Positions 1 through 9,420 are shown, counted from the stretch's first letter. The stretch is DNA of 64,000 nt from JAPLJC01 sp052326585 (GCA_052326585.1 JBKQLU010000003.1:1-64000), one strand, 5' to 3'. The notes: a model not told the origin generated them from the letters alone. Translations and numbers: made by a program.

Positions 1-1653
1 CCCACCATTGCCGCCCAGGTGGAAGGCATTTTGGACGACCTCGAGGCCGGGGCCTTCCGGGTGGCGGAGGTCGAAAAAAAGCCGCAACGGCGCAACCCCT
101 CGCCCCCGTTCATTACCAGCAGCCTGCAGATGGAGGCCAACCGCAAGCTCCGCTTCGCCCCCAAAAGGACCATGGCCCTGGCCCAAAGGCTCTATGAAGG
201 CGTGGACCTGGGAGACGAAGGCCCGGTGGGCCTGATCACTTACATGCGCACCGACTCCACCCGGATCTCCGGCGAGGCCCTGGCGGCGCTGCGCCGGTTT
301 ATCCTGGAGACCTATGGGGCCGGCTACCTGCCCAAGGGTCCCAACCTCTATAAGAGCCCCAAGGGGGCCCAGGAGGCCCACGAGGCCATCCGGCCCACCG
401 CGGTGGGCCGCCGGCCCCAAGACCTGAAACAGTTTTTGAGCAAGGAACAACTGGCCCTCTACGATCTCATCTGGCGGCGCTTTGTGGCCTCCCAGATGAA
501 TCCGGCCGTCTACCAACTGACCGCCGTGGATATCGAGGCTGGGGATTACCTGTTCCGGGCCACTGCTTCAGTGCTGCAGTTCCCCGGCTACACCGCGGTC
601 TATCAGGAGTCCCGGGAGGGTGAAGAGGAAGAGGGTCCAGCCAAGCTGCCGCCCCTGAAAAAAGGCGAGCTGCTGGAATTGCGGGATTTCGATCCCCAAC
701 AGCACTTTACCAAGCCGCCGCCCCGCTTCACCGAGGCGTCCCTCATCAAGGAGCTGGAGGTCCAGGGCATCGGCCGGCCCAGCACCTACGCCACCATCCT
801 CAGCAACCTGCAGGACCGCGATTACGTGGTCAAGGAGAAGTCCACCCTCTGGCCCACGGAAATGGGCCTGGTGGTCAGCGACCTCCTGGTGGAAAACTTC
901 CCGAAGGTCATGGACCTCCAATTCACCGCCAATATGGAAACCGACCTGGACCGGGTGGCGGAAGGGCAGGCCTCCTGGCTCCAGATCCTGCGGGATTTTT
1001 ACGGGCCCTTCGCCCAAGATCTGGAGGCGGCCAAGGGCGGCATGCGCAAGGTGAAAAGCATCCCCGCCGGGGTCCGCTGTCCCCGCTGCGGCGCCGAGCT
1101 GGTGGTGCGCTGGGGGAAAAACGGCGAATTCCTGGGGTGCTCCGCCTACCCCGAATGCGGCTTCACCGGGGATTTCAGCCGGGATGCCCGGGGACGCCTG
1201 GTGCTTAAAGCTGAGGAGGGCGCGGCGGCAGCCGGTCCGGGAGGTGCCGCCACCGGCCTCACCTGTCCAAAATGCCAAAAGGAATTGGTGGTGCGCCGGG
1301 GCCGGATGGGAGAATTCCTGGGTTGCTCCGGCTACCCCAAGTGCAAGTTTACCCAGAATTTCACCCGGGATCCCCAGGGCAAGCTCTCGCCCCTGGATCA
1401 GGAAGCCGAAGCCGCCGCCGCGCACCGCTGCCCCCGCAAGGATTGTACCGGCAGCCTGGTGAAGCGCCGTTCCCGGCGCGGCATCTTTTACGGCTGCAGC
1501 AACTACCCCAAATGCGATTTCACCCTGAACCAGCCACCCGTGGAAGGGCCTTGTCCTAAATGCGCCTTTCCTTGGCTCATGAAGAAGGGCAAGAAGATCC
1601 TTTGCCCCCGGGATGAATGCGACTTTCAGGAAGCCGCGGCGGCCGAAGGTTGA
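1..1653 (+). CDS. topA: DNA topoisomerase I (type IA), 3' part only
   Basis: Relaxes negatively supercoiled DNA through a 5'-phosphotyrosine intermediate. The window opens inside the gene, so the N-terminal Toprim domain lies upstream; the frame is open from base 1 (about 550 residues seen). The catalytic tyrosine is in the motif GLITYMRTDS, with Tyr encoded at 241-243. The gate and linker region follows (PPPRFTEASLIKELE, then GIGRPSTYATI). The C-terminus carries three typical topoisomerase zinc ribbons of the form CPxC...GCSxYPxC (from about 1078, 1264 and 1429) and a fourth, shorter Cys cluster at the very end (about 1552-1625). The length and domain order are normal for a bacterial TopA. 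trmFO follows on the same strand after about 250 bases, a pairing also known in Firmicutes. Confidence 0.97.
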   Translation, partial: PTIAAQVEGILDDLEAGAFRVAEVEKKPQRRNPSPPFITSSLQMEANRKLRFAPKRTMALAQRLYEGVDLGDEGPVGLITYMRTDSTRISGEALAALRRFILETYGAGYLPKGPNLYKSPKGAQEAHEAIRPTAVGRRPQDLKQFLSKEQLALYDLIWRRFVASQMNPAVYQLTAVDIEAGDYLFRATASVLQFPGYTAVYQESREGEEEEGPAKLPPLKKGELLELRDFDPQQHFTKPPPRFTEASLIKELEVQGIGRPSTYATILSNLQDRDYVVKEKSTLWPTEMGLVVSDLLVENFPKVMDLQFTANMETDLDRVAEGQASWLQILRDFYGPFAQDLEAAKGGMRKVKSIPAGVRCPRCGAELVVRWGKNGEFLGCSAYPECGFTGDFSRDARGRLVLKAEEGAAAAGPGGAATGLTCPKCQKELVVRRGRMGEFLGCSGYPKCKFTQNFTRDPQGKLSPLDQEAEAAAAHRCPRKDCTGSLVKRRSRRGIFYGCSNYPKCDFTLNQPPVEGPCPKCAFPWLMKKGKKILCPRDECDFQEAAAAEG

Positions 1654-1784
1654 CCTCGAGGTTCGGTAAGTGCAAGGTGGGGTGGGGCCGGCCCGCCATC
1701 TCCTTAGCCCAGAGGTAGACCCCTAGGGCGTGCTCGGCACGCCGTCTTTGCCCGCCACCGGCCGCCCTATACTGATAACCGGTG

Positions 1785-1862
1785 GCACAGGCGTCTCGCC
1801 TGTGCACTCACCGACAAGAAGTCCGAGCCTCCAGATAAAGGAAATGGTGGGCAGTGCCCACC
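1785..1862. repeat. Two intergenic palindromes between topA and trmFO
   Basis: A 9-bp-armed palindrome (GCACAGGCG/CGCCTGTGC, loop 3, 1785-1805) is followed by GGTGGGCAGTGCCCACC (1846-1862) and then CCTACAT. Near copies of the second one occur at about 58336, 58519 and 62906. They look like REP-type dispersed palindromes. Neither has a T-run, so they are not classic terminators. No gene is visible in 1654-1899. Confidence 0.7.
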
Positions 1863-1899
1863 CTACATTTACTTATCCAAGAATGTTGCTCCCCGACTC

Positions 1900-3246
1900 A
1901 TGACCACCGGAAACAGAAAAACACCAGCCGCGCAGCGCATCACCATCATCGGCGGGGGTCTGGCCGGGGCGGAGGCAGCCTGGCAGGCGGCCCGCCGGGG
2001 ACTTCGGGTTCTCCTCCTGGAGATGAAGCCCCAGAAGTTTTCCCCGGCCCACCATTCGCCCCGCTTGGGGGAGCTGGTCTGCAGCAATTCGCTCCGGGCG
2101 GAAGCCCGGGAGAGCGCGGTGGGTCTGCTCAAGGAAGAGATGCGCCGGCTCGGCTCCCTCATCCTGGCCGCGGCGGAGGCCACCCGGGTGCCGGCGGGGC
2201 GCTGCCTGGCGGTGGACCGGGAGGCCTTCGCGGCTGAGATCACCCAGGCCCTGGAGCAGGAGCCCCTGGTGGAGATCGTGCGGCAGGAGGTCACCGGCCT
2301 CGATTTGAACTCCACTACGGTGGTGGCCAGCGGTCCACTGACCTCGGAGCCCCTGGCCGCGGCCCTGGGCCTTCTTGGCGGCCGGGAGCATCTCCATTTC
2401 TATGATGCCATCGCCCCCACGGTGGCGGCGGCATCCCTCGATCCGGGTCCGGGCAAGATCTTCCGGGCTTCCCGCTACGGGGCCGGGGAGGATTACCTCA
2501 ACTGCCCCTTCAGCGAAGCAGAGTATGCCGCCTTTTACCAGGCCTTGCTTACGGCGGAGCAAGTGCCGCTGCATTCTTTTGAGGAACCCCGCTATTTTGA
2601 GGGCTGTCTGCCCATCGAGGTGATGGCGGCCCGGGGCTACCTCACCCTGGCCTACGGTCCCATGAAGCCGGTGGGGCTCACCGACCCCAGGACCGGGCGG
2701 CGGCCCTTCGCGGTGGCGCAGCTGCGGGCGGAAAACCGGGAGGGCACCGCCTATAACCTGGTGGGGTTTCAGACCAAGCTGAAATACCCGGAGCAGATTA
2801 GGGTCTTCCGGCTGATCCCGGGTCTGGAGAAGGCGGAATTCTTGCGCCTGGGCTCCATCCACCGCAACACCTTCATCCACTCTCCCGGCCTCCTGAGTCC
2901 TTCGTTAAATTTTCTCCAATATCCGCAGCTCTTTCTGGCGGGGCAGATCTCCGGGGTGGAGGGCTACGTGGAGTCCGCGGCCATGGGCCTGCTGGCCGGG
3001 ATCAACGCCGCCCGCCAGGCTCAGGGACGGGATTTGACCAGCCCGCCCCGGGCCACCGCCCTGGGGGCCTTGGTGCATCACCTTACCGATACGGATACCA
3101 GGGACTTCCAGCCCACGAACGTCAACTTCGGGCTGTTCCCGGAGCTTCCGGGCCGCATCCCCAAAAAACTGCGCCGGGCGGCTTATGCCGAGAGGGCTTT
3201 GGAGGAATTGGCCGGGTGGGTCGAGGCCCTTGGGGAGGGGAGCTAA
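1900..3246 (+). CDS. trmFO: TrmFO, folate/FAD-dependent tRNA (uracil-54-C5)-methyltransferase
   Basis: Makes ribothymidine at tRNA position 54, using methylenetetrahydrofolate as carbon donor and FADH2 as reductant (formerly called Gid). The N-terminus has the dinucleotide-binding motif IIGGGLAGAEAAW (about residues 16-28), followed by the family signature ELVCSNSLRAE. The C-terminal part has the GQISGVEGYVESAAMGLLAG stretch shared with the MnmG superfamily. The 448-residue length is usual. It is distinct from the larger paralog mnmG, which is also in this window. The start at ATG 1900 puts the FAD motif close to the N-terminus as expected. It is probably read with or just after topA. Confidence 0.97.
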   Translation: MTTGNRKTPAAQRITIIGGGLAGAEAAWQAARRGLRVLLLEMKPQKFSPAHHSPRLGELVCSNSLRAEARESAVGLLKEEMRRLGSLILAAAEATRVPAGRCLAVDREAFAAEITQALEQEPLVEIVRQEVTGLDLNSTTVVASGPLTSEPLAAALGLLGGREHLHFYDAIAPTVAAASLDPGPGKIFRASRYGAGEDYLNCPFSEAEYAAFYQALLTAEQVPLHSFEEPRYFEGCLPIEVMAARGYLTLAYGPMKPVGLTDPRTGRRPFAVAQLRAENREGTAYNLVGFQTKLKYPEQIRVFRLIPGLEKAEFLRLGSIHRNTFIHSPGLLSPSLNFLQYPQLFLAGQISGVEGYVESAAMGLLAGINAARQAQGRDLTSPPRATALGALVHHLTDTDTRDFQPTNVNFGLFPELPGRIPKKLRRAAYAERALEELAGWVEALGEGS

Positions 3247-3365
3247 GAGGGCCGGCAACACCCGCAGCGGCGCGCCGGTTTAGTTTTTTCGCTTTTTCTT
3301 CGAGTTTCCCAGACCGGGGCGACCGATCGCCGGCTAAAAGCCTGGCGCCGCTGTCGCCCTCTCGC

Positions 3366-4925
3366 CTAAAAGAGCCGGCTCACCAGTATGCCCCGGCGGT
3401 AGAGAGAGATATGTCCGTCCTGGGAGACGCAGATGCCCAGGACCCCGGGGGCATAGGCGGAGAATTCCCGGGTCACTTGGTGGCGCATACCGCTGCCCAG
3501 GTCGTCCTGGCCGGGTGTCAGGCTCACCGCGGCGGGAGTCAGACGGGCTCGAAACTGGCAGGCCTCCAGGCGGTCATCGAAGATCACCGCGCCGTCGGAT
3601 TTGGCCAGGCCCAAAAGATGCGGCAGATAGCGCTCGTGCAAGGGGACCGGCTGGGCCAGGCGCACCTGGTTGTCAATGGGAATCTTGGGGTTGGACAATT
3701 GCTTCTGGGTCAGGCCGATGAGCAGGATGGCCCCATGGCCGTCACGGCGCAGCATCTCCAGAAGGGCCTTGAGGCGCTGGCTGGCCGCGGCCGCATGGAT
3801 GCCGGGGCAGACCTCTTTCAACTCCCGCTCCAACTCCTGCCAGAAGACATCCTGGAACAGGGGAATATGGAGGTGGCCATGCCGGTATTCCAGGACCGAG
3901 AGAGGGATACGCCGGTTTTCCCGGCCACTCAAGGCGGTCCAAAAACTGACCCGGCCCCGGTGGGAGATGGTGGCCAGCCACAGCACCGAACGCCAGGCGG
4001 CGGCGTTGGTGAGCTGGCGGTGCGCCCCCTGGGACCGCGCCAGGTGGAGCAGGCCGACGATGCGGCCGGCATGCACCGCCAGGAAGGTGGTGCGGCCATC
4101 GGCATTGAGGAGAAACTGCCTCAGGCCCTGGAGCCCCTGGTCCAGGGAGGTGTAATTATCTTCATGGTACAAGACCAGTGATGGCCAGCGCCCCCGGTAA
4201 TATTCCAGGGGCCGGGCGGAGTTGAGGAAGGCGAAGCCGGTGAAGAGCCGCTCTCCTTCGACAGAATAGTAGAGGAGGCGTTTAAAGAGGCGCCAGGCCC
4301 GGACCACCGCCTCTTCCGGGCCGCTGCCCGGCATCTCGCAACGCCGCAGATCGGCGCTGCTGTGGAGCATGGAGCCGATGTAGGGGTTGTCGTGGGCATC
4401 CAGCTTGATGGTGGCGCAGGGAGCCCAGGCCAGGCTCTGGAGGTAGCCAGCCACCACCTGCTCCTCCAGAGAGTATGGAATGAAGGGGAAGAGAGGCGAC
4501 TGGCCTGCCGGCGTCAGGGATGGGTGATGCAGCACTAGGCGCCCCAAGATCATGCTGAGAAAGCGGATATGGAAAGGAGACAGCAGGAAGGTGGTCTGCA
4601 GGGTATGGAGGCGCAGATCCAGGACACTGCCAGCCAGTTTCAGGCGGATAACATGGGACAGTCCTTCCCACTCCCGGGCCACTAGGTTGGGGTAGATATA
4701 GCCCTCGACTTCCACCAGATGGCGCTGGAAGTACATGGAAAAACAAGGAAAAAGTTCTAATCCCCTGGCCTGCGGGGGCACAATGCTGGCGGGGTAGTCG
4801 GCCCACTCCAGGCTGCAGGTGGTGACGTCGTTGATCAGCCGCAGCACTTCCGTGCCGGTGGCCAGGGATTTCAACTGGGCCGCCAGGGATTCTGGTTCAG
4901 ATGACCTGGAAGGAGTCTTTGCCAT
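3366..4925 (-). CDS. Diadenylate-cyclase (DAC)-domain-like protein with long N-terminal domain
   Basis: A 519-residue soluble protein. The last 90 or so residues look like a DAC domain, which condenses two ATP into c-di-AMP: SDGAVIFDDRLEACQ matches the DGA motif strand, and GSGMRHQVTREFSAYAPG matches the GTRHR loop, followed by a strand like the one ending DAC domains (CVSQDGHISLYRRG). The second arginine of the RHR motif is replaced by Gln (RHQ), so activity is uncertain. The first 400 residues contain no transmembrane segment and no domain I recognise; they may be one of the sensor-type domains found ahead of DAC in proteobacterial proteins. It is convergent with trmFO and upstream of the MTA deaminase gene's end on the same strand. 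The DAC call rests on motif reading only. Confidence 0.65.
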   Translation of the reverse strand: MAKTPSRSSEPESLAAQLKSLATGTEVLRLINDVTTCSLEWADYPASIVPPQARGLELFPCFSMYFQRHLVEVEGYIYPNLVAREWEGLSHVIRLKLAGSVLDLRLHTLQTTFLLSPFHIRFLSMILGRLVLHHPSLTPAGQSPLFPFIPYSLEEQVVAGYLQSLAWAPCATIKLDAHDNPYIGSMLHSSADLRRCEMPGSGPEEAVVRAWRLFKRLLYYSVEGERLFTGFAFLNSARPLEYYRGRWPSLVLYHEDNYTSLDQGLQGLRQFLLNADGRTTFLAVHAGRIVGLLHLARSQGAHRQLTNAAAWRSVLWLATISHRGRVSFWTALSGRENRRIPLSVLEYRHGHLHIPLFQDVFWQELERELKEVCPGIHAAAASQRLKALLEMLRRDGHGAILLIGLTQKQLSNPKIPIDNQVRLAQPVPLHERYLPHLLGLAKSDGAVIFDDRLEACQFRARLTPAAVSLTPGQDDLGSGMRHQVTREFSAYAPGVLGICVSQDGHISLYRRGILVSRLF

Positions 4926-5052
4926 GATTAACCCTTGATCACTTCAAGTACCGCCATCCGGGGTCCTGGCTGGCCCGGGCGCCCTCCCCCGATGGGCGGG
5001 TCCGGAAAATTCCCAGACATTGTTGCTATTGTGACAAGGATTGCCGCCGGGG

Positions 5053-6393
5053 TCAAGGGCGGCTCCGTTTTTGGCAGAGGGCCGCCAATCCCCGGGAGTC
5101 CCGGCGGAGGCGGGCGGCGATCTCCGGCCAGTCGAGGCTGGTAAACCGGCGGTCAAAGAGCAGCCAGCGCCCCCGGACCATGACATGGCGCACGTCCGCG
5201 GCCCGGGCGGCGTAGGCCAGGTGGGAGAAGGGATCGTAAAGGGGGGTGAGGTGGGGCTGGTTCAGGTCCAGGACGATGAGGTCCGCCTCTTTCCCCGGGG
5301 TCAGGGTGCCGGTCTGGTCCTCCAGCCCCAGGACCCTGGCCCCTTCCCGGGTGGCCAGGGCCACCGCCTGAGGGGCGGGCAAGCAGGTGGGATCACCTCG
5401 CCAGACCTTGTGGAGCCTGGCCGCCAAGCTCAATTCGCCCCACAGGTCCAGATTGTTGTTGGAGCCGGCCCCATCAGTGCCCAGGCCCACTGTGACCCCC
5501 TGGGCCAGCAGTTCCGAGATGGGGGCCACCCCGGCGGCCAGCTTGAGGTTGGATTCAGGGCAGTGGCTCACCTTAACGCCCCGCCGGGCCAGGAGTTCCA
5601 GGTCGGCGGCCGAGAGCCAAACCGCATGGACCGCCACGGTCTTCTCATCCAGCACTCCCAGGCGGTCCAGGTGGGCTGCGGGGCTAAGGCCGGTACGCCG
5701 CCGGAGCTCCTCCACCTCTCCCCGGGTTTCCGCCAGGTGCAGGAAAAAGGGGACCTCCCCGGCCCGGGTCAGCTCCTTGGCCCCCATCAGGGTCTCGTCC
5801 CCGCAGGTATAAGGAGAATGGCAGAAAATCGCCGAGGTGACGCCCTGCCGGACCAGGTCCGAGCCGCTCTCGAGAAAATCGGCCGCCACCTTCAGGCGGT
5901 CCCGGGGGTCGGGGACTCCGGGAGCGGGGAAGTCCACCACTCCCTGGGCGGTGACCGCCCTGAGGCCGGCCTCCGCCAGGGCCCGGCGCACCTGGGATTC
6001 GAAGAAATAGCCGTCGGCCACGGTGGTGATGCCGCCCCGGATCATCTCCGCCGCGGCCGCCAGGGCCCCCCAATAGGCCTTTTCGGGGTCTAACCAGGAG
6101 GCTTCCGCGGGAAAGATGAAGTCCGTGAGCCAGTTTTTCAGGGGCAGGTCGTCGGCCAGGCCCCGTAACCAGACCATGGGGGCGTGGCAGTGGGTGTTCA
6201 CCAGCCCGGGGAGAACCAGGGAACCCTCCAGGTCCAGGATCTGCCGGGCCGGGGGCAGCTCCGGGACGCCGGCGGCCGGCCCTACGGCCCGGATCTTACC
6301 GTCCTGAACCGCCACGTAGCCCCGGGAAATGGGGGCCGCGCCCGGCTCCAGGGTGAGGACCAGGGCGTTTATGATCAGGAGGTCAACTACCAT
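5053..6393 (-). CDS. mtaD: 5-methylthioadenosine/S-adenosylhomocysteine deaminase (amidohydrolase)
   Basis: Metal-dependent hydrolase of the cytosine-deaminase/TrzN type, likely deaminating MTA and SAH to the inosine forms. Motifs in order: LPGLVNTHCHAPM (metal His pair), HLAETRGEVEE, HAVWLSAADLELL (metal His), SHCPESNLKL and GLGTDGAGSNNNLDLW (metal Asp), then the C-terminal GKEADLIVLDL beta domain. I chose the ATG at 6393 because the family begins MxxDLLIxNA; the frame stays open to 6429, but the upstream extension has no family character and neither start has a strong ribosome site. mtnA of methionine salvage lies elsewhere in the window, so MTA may be handled by more than one route. Related enzymes deaminate guanine or s-triazines, so substrate is inferred. 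Confidence 0.85.
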   Translation of the reverse strand: MVVDLLIINALVLTLEPGAAPISRGYVAVQDGKIRAVGPAAGVPELPPARQILDLEGSLVLPGLVNTHCHAPMVWLRGLADDLPLKNWLTDFIFPAEASWLDPEKAYWGALAAAAEMIRGGITTVADGYFFESQVRRALAEAGLRAVTAQGVVDFPAPGVPDPRDRLKVAADFLESGSDLVRQGVTSAIFCHSPYTCGDETLMGAKELTRAGEVPFFLHLAETRGEVEELRRRTGLSPAAHLDRLGVLDEKTVAVHAVWLSAADLELLARRGVKVSHCPESNLKLAAGVAPISELLAQGVTVGLGTDGAGSNNNLDLWGELSLAARLHKVWRGDPTCLPAPQAVALATREGARVLGLEDQTGTLTPGKEADLIVLDLNQPHLTPLYDPFSHLAYAARAADVRHVMVRGRWLLFDRRFTSLDWPEIAARLRRDSRGLAALCQKRSRP

Positions 6394-6574
6394 GATGCAC
6401 CCGGCGGCGGCGCTCCAGAACGCACCCAAGGTATCTCAGGCTAAGATACGCTTTAGGGAAGTCAGGGCTGGTTCAGGTTGGCAAAGGGACTTGTTGGTTT
6501 AGCCGGTGAAACGGGCGTCCCGAATGAGCTGGCCGGATTGCCCCTGAAAGCCGGACAATTTGCTGACCTGGCCG

Positions 6575-7549
6575 TTATTCGGGGTCGTTCTGCAGTGCTG
6601 ACCTGGCCCCAGGCTGGATTTGGGCAGTGGCCGTGGAACCCCGGGTAATCTCCAAAGGGGCGCCGCTTTGCTCCGCCACCGCTTTCAGGAACTTGTTCCA
6701 GTCGATGCGCCCGGCCAGACCCCGCTCATTCAGCCGCTTGATAGCATATTGCAGCATATCGGGAATCTTGGCGTAGATGTCTTCGTGAACCTCCACAAAG
6801 ATGCGCCCCTTAAGATAACCGAACTTCACCGGCTCATAGATATACTCCACCGTGGTGCCCACCGGGGTAAGATCGAAGAGTTCCTCAATATCCTCGGGGT
6901 AGTGGCGGTTGCAGCCGTGGCTCACCAGGCGGCCCACCCCCTGGGGATAGCAGGTGCCATGCAGGCCGTAATGGGCCGGGGCCATGCCCATCCAGCGGTT
7001 GCCCACCGGGTTATCCTCTCCCGGCGGCATGTAGGCCATACCGTATTTGGCCTGGAGGTGCCCCGGGATGTGCCAGCCAGGATTTACCGATTTATTCGTC
7101 ACCTGCATGTGCTTGCCGATGGGAGACTCGTAATCCAGCACCCCGATGCCGATGGGATAGGTGCGCACCTGGTTTCCCGGAAAAAACCGGTAGCCCCGCA
7201 GTTCCGCGACGTTAATCAGATAGCCGGGATAAGAGGAACGCTCCGGGATGATCCACTGGGTGGGCATGACGATATCCGTGTCCCAGGGCAGGTAGAAATG
7301 GTCCAGGCCCCAGTGGTAGTGGGCCAGTTCCCAGAAGCCCAGGTCGTACTTCCGGGCCAGGTCGTAGAAGTTTTCATAGCGCACAAGGTGATGGATCTGG
7401 GGCTGGCCCACCACCGTCACCGCTTCCGGGTCCACCCCCGCCCCCTGCGGCAGGCGGTAGCTGAAGGGTCCGGCCCCCCAGGCCGGGTTGCCGATGCCCG
7501 CCAACCCGAGGACCAGGAAAAACCCAAGAAGTTTCCGGAGTATTGACAT
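6575..7549 (-). CDS. Exported L,D-transpeptidase (YkuD domain) with LysM-like segment
   Basis: Periplasmic enzyme that forms 3-3 peptidoglycan cross-links or links proteins to the wall. A cleavable signal peptide ends near NPAWG (residue about 25). A LysM-like region follows (residues about 50-100, from HHLVRYENFYDLARKY), then the YkuD fold. The active-site motif is GVGRLVSHGCNRHYPEDI with the nucleophilic Cys after SHG, and a second His lies in HYGLHGTCYP. The length, 324 residues, is normal. A clear paralog with the same architecture is at 26597-27544. The gene is divergent from the amidohydrolase at 7696. Confidence 0.93.
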   Translation of the reverse strand: MSILRKLLGFFLVLGLAGIGNPAWGAGPFSYRLPQGAGVDPEAVTVVGQPQIHHLVRYENFYDLARKYDLGFWELAHYHWGLDHFYLPWDTDIVMPTQWIIPERSSYPGYLINVAELRGYRFFPGNQVRTYPIGIGVLDYESPIGKHMQVTNKSVNPGWHIPGHLQAKYGMAYMPPGEDNPVGNRWMGMAPAHYGLHGTCYPQGVGRLVSHGCNRHYPEDIEELFDLTPVGTTVEYIYEPVKFGYLKGRIFVEVHEDIYAKIPDMLQYAIKRLNERGLAGRIDWNKFLKAVAEQSGAPLEITRGSTATAQIQPGARSALQNDPE

Positions 7550-7617
7550 AGTGCCAATTCAACTTTATATGAAGTAATGCGCTAGAGAAAGGGCAAAGGG
7601 AAAATTTAAGGTTAACC

Positions 7618-7645
7618 TTTGCACTCCCCTTACAGCCAATATAAT
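7618..7645 (+). promoter_or_regulatory. Candidate sigma-70 promoter for the amidohydrolase gene
   Basis: A perfect -10 box TATAAT (7640-7645) lies 15-16 bases after TTTGCAC (7618-7624), about 50 bases ahead of the start codon at 7696. It sits in a locally AT-rich divergent intergenic space. The spacing is slightly short, so this is a candidate only. Confidence 0.4.
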
Positions 7646-7695
7646 TGCCAAGCGAAGCAATTGCCAATAAATTTTTAGGAAGGGCGCCTAGCGCT

Positions 7696-8535
7696 ATGCT
7701 TCTGGACGGCCACACCCACATCTTTCCTGAGGAAGTCTGCCGGCGGCGGGAGGACTTTTTCGGCGCGGAGCCCGCCTTTCGCCTGCTCTACGATTCACCC
7801 AAGTCCAAGCTGGTAGGCCCTGAGGACCTGCTGGCCGACTTGTCGGCAGAAGGGGTGGAAGCCGCGGTGGTCCTGGGGTTCCCCTGGCGCCAGGAACGCC
7901 TTTGGCGGCGGCACAACGAAGTGATCCTGGAGGCCCAGCGCCGCTGGCCCCGCAAACTCCTGGGCTTCTGCGCGGCGCACCCGGCCAGGCCCGGGGCGTT
8001 GCGGGAGCTGGAGCGCTGCCTAGCCGCCGGCGCCCGGGGCATCGGGGAATTAGCCTTCTACCTGGAGGATTGCAGCCGGGACCTGATGGACTTGCTGGCC
8101 CCGGTGGCCGAACTCTGCCGCCATTATCGGGCCCCCCTGCTGATCCACGCCACCGATCGGGTCGGCTCGGTTTACCCGGGCCGGTCGCCGACGCCCCTGG
8201 CGGCCTTCTACCAGGTCATCAAGGCCTTCCCGGAAACCACCTGGATCCTGGCCCATTGGGGCGGGCGGCTGCCGTTTTACGGGCTTCTGAAAAAAGAGGC
8301 CCCCGAGACCTTCAGAAACGTCTACTTCGATACCGCCGCCTCCCCTTTCATCTATCGGCCGGTGATTTACCGCGTGGTTGCAGATATGGTGGGTCCGGAA
8401 AAGATCATCTTCGGCAGCGATTATCCCCTGCTGCCCCCTAGCCGCTACTTGAAAGAGATGGCGGAAGCCGGCCTGCCCGAGGACTGGCAGGAGATGATTA
8501 TAGGGGGAAATCTGGCGCGGCTGCTGGGGTTATAG
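7696..8535 (+). CDS. TIM-barrel amidohydrolase of the amidohydrolase-2 (ACMSD-like) family
   Basis: Predicted soluble metal-dependent hydrolase or decarboxylase; substrate unknown. Key motifs: LDGHTHIFPEE at the N-terminus (metal HxH), LLIHATD at about residue 150 (barrel His), WILAHWGGRLPF (His) and IIFGSDYPLLPPSRYL near the end (catalytic Asp in the GSDYP motif typical of the family). I chose the ATG at 7696, which places HxH at residues 6-8; the frame is open from 7645 but that extension has no homologous character. The length of about 279 residues fits. It stands alone, divergent from the L,D-transpeptidase. Confidence 0.82.
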   Translation: MLLDGHTHIFPEEVCRRREDFFGAEPAFRLLYDSPKSKLVGPEDLLADLSAEGVEAAVVLGFPWRQERLWRRHNEVILEAQRRWPRKLLGFCAAHPARPGALRELERCLAAGARGIGELAFYLEDCSRDLMDLLAPVAELCRHYRAPLLIHATDRVGSVYPGRSPTPLAAFYQVIKAFPETTWILAHWGGRLPFYGLLKKEAPETFRNVYFDTAASPFIYRPVIYRVVADMVGPEKIIFGSDYPLLPPSRYLKEMAEAGLPEDWQEMIIGGNLARLLGL

Positions 8536-8587
8536 CGGTCAGAAATCGGCTTTCACCGCTATAATTTTAGATGAACTTGGGTGAAAT

Positions 8588-9357
8588 ATGCAAAATGAGA
8601 GCACAAAAACGGGTCTTATAGGCTTTTTTGACATTCTCTGCTACCAGAACCTCCTTGAAAGGAATGAGCCCGAGACAATAGCTGAAGAAGTCCTACCAAT
8701 ATTGACCAATATAAGCGGCGAAATCACCAAAGGCCTCATTGAGATCCCATTAAAAAGTATTATGACAGATGCCACACTAAGGAACTTTACGATAAGATCA
8801 TTGACTCAATGGGCTGGCTTGTATTCTCAGATACGGTATTACTCACATTGGCGATTGAAGGGACGGATAAAAATTTTACCGAAATGTCATGGTTGGCGTT
8901 CCTCGTTGCAGCGATTGGAGTCCAACAACATCTCTTTCGCGCAAGTCTTCCTACAAGGGGTGTGATTGAACACGGGAAGTTTTGCATTAAAGATACATGT
9001 TTTGCAGGGCGAACGATCGCCAATGCTTATAAACTATGTTCTCAACTTGGAATATCTGCTTGCGTCTTTTCTGAAGTTGCTGCAAATGAATTTCGCAGTT
9101 TAGAACGGCTTAGTTCATAATACAGTGTACTAGCTGTGGAATATCTAATCCCAATGAAGACCTGTGAGAAGCACCTATTGACACTTATGGCGCATACATA
9201 TAACATCGAGTCACCGGACATACATGCTGAAGTGATGCGCGCATTTTGGAGAAACGCAAAAGACATTTCAATCAGTGCCCGCCAAAAGGCGCAGAACACT
9301 GAGCAATGGCTTGAATTTTTAAAGATGAAAAATGAAGAGCAAACCGCTGGGGGCTAG
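8588..9357 (+). pseudogene. Broken AT-rich gene: one frameshift and one in-frame stop
   Basis: Three pieces make one protein. Piece 1 (frame of 8588) reads TKTGLIGFFDILCYQNLLER...; near 8752-8756, at a run of five A, the frame must shift by one base. With one extra A the text continues as PLKKYYDRCHTKELYDKIID into piece 2 (WLVFSDTVLL..., stop TAA at 9118-9120). Piece 3 continues in the same frame after the stop (YSVLAVEYLIPMKTCEKHL) to 9357. The fused product would be about 255 residues with no signal peptide. I do not recognise the family. The base composition is clearly more AT-rich than both neighbours, which suggests acquired DNA. A sequencing error could explain the A-run but not also the stop. 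Confidence 0.7.
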
Positions 9358-9420
9358 ACGCCTTTTCTACCCGTTCTTTAAATATATTCTGGAACGACAA
9401 TAGAAATTTGAAATAAGCGC

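Noticed and set aside
568..1425. Long minus-strand ORF inside topA
   Set aside because: Mirror of the GC-rich topA frame; no motif, while the plus-strand frame has all TopA signatures.
3216..4181. Plus-strand ORF of 321 codons opposite the DAC-like gene
   Set aside because: Composition typical of an antisense shadow (Gly/Gln/Ala-rich, no motif), and the minus-strand protein has a recognisable domain.
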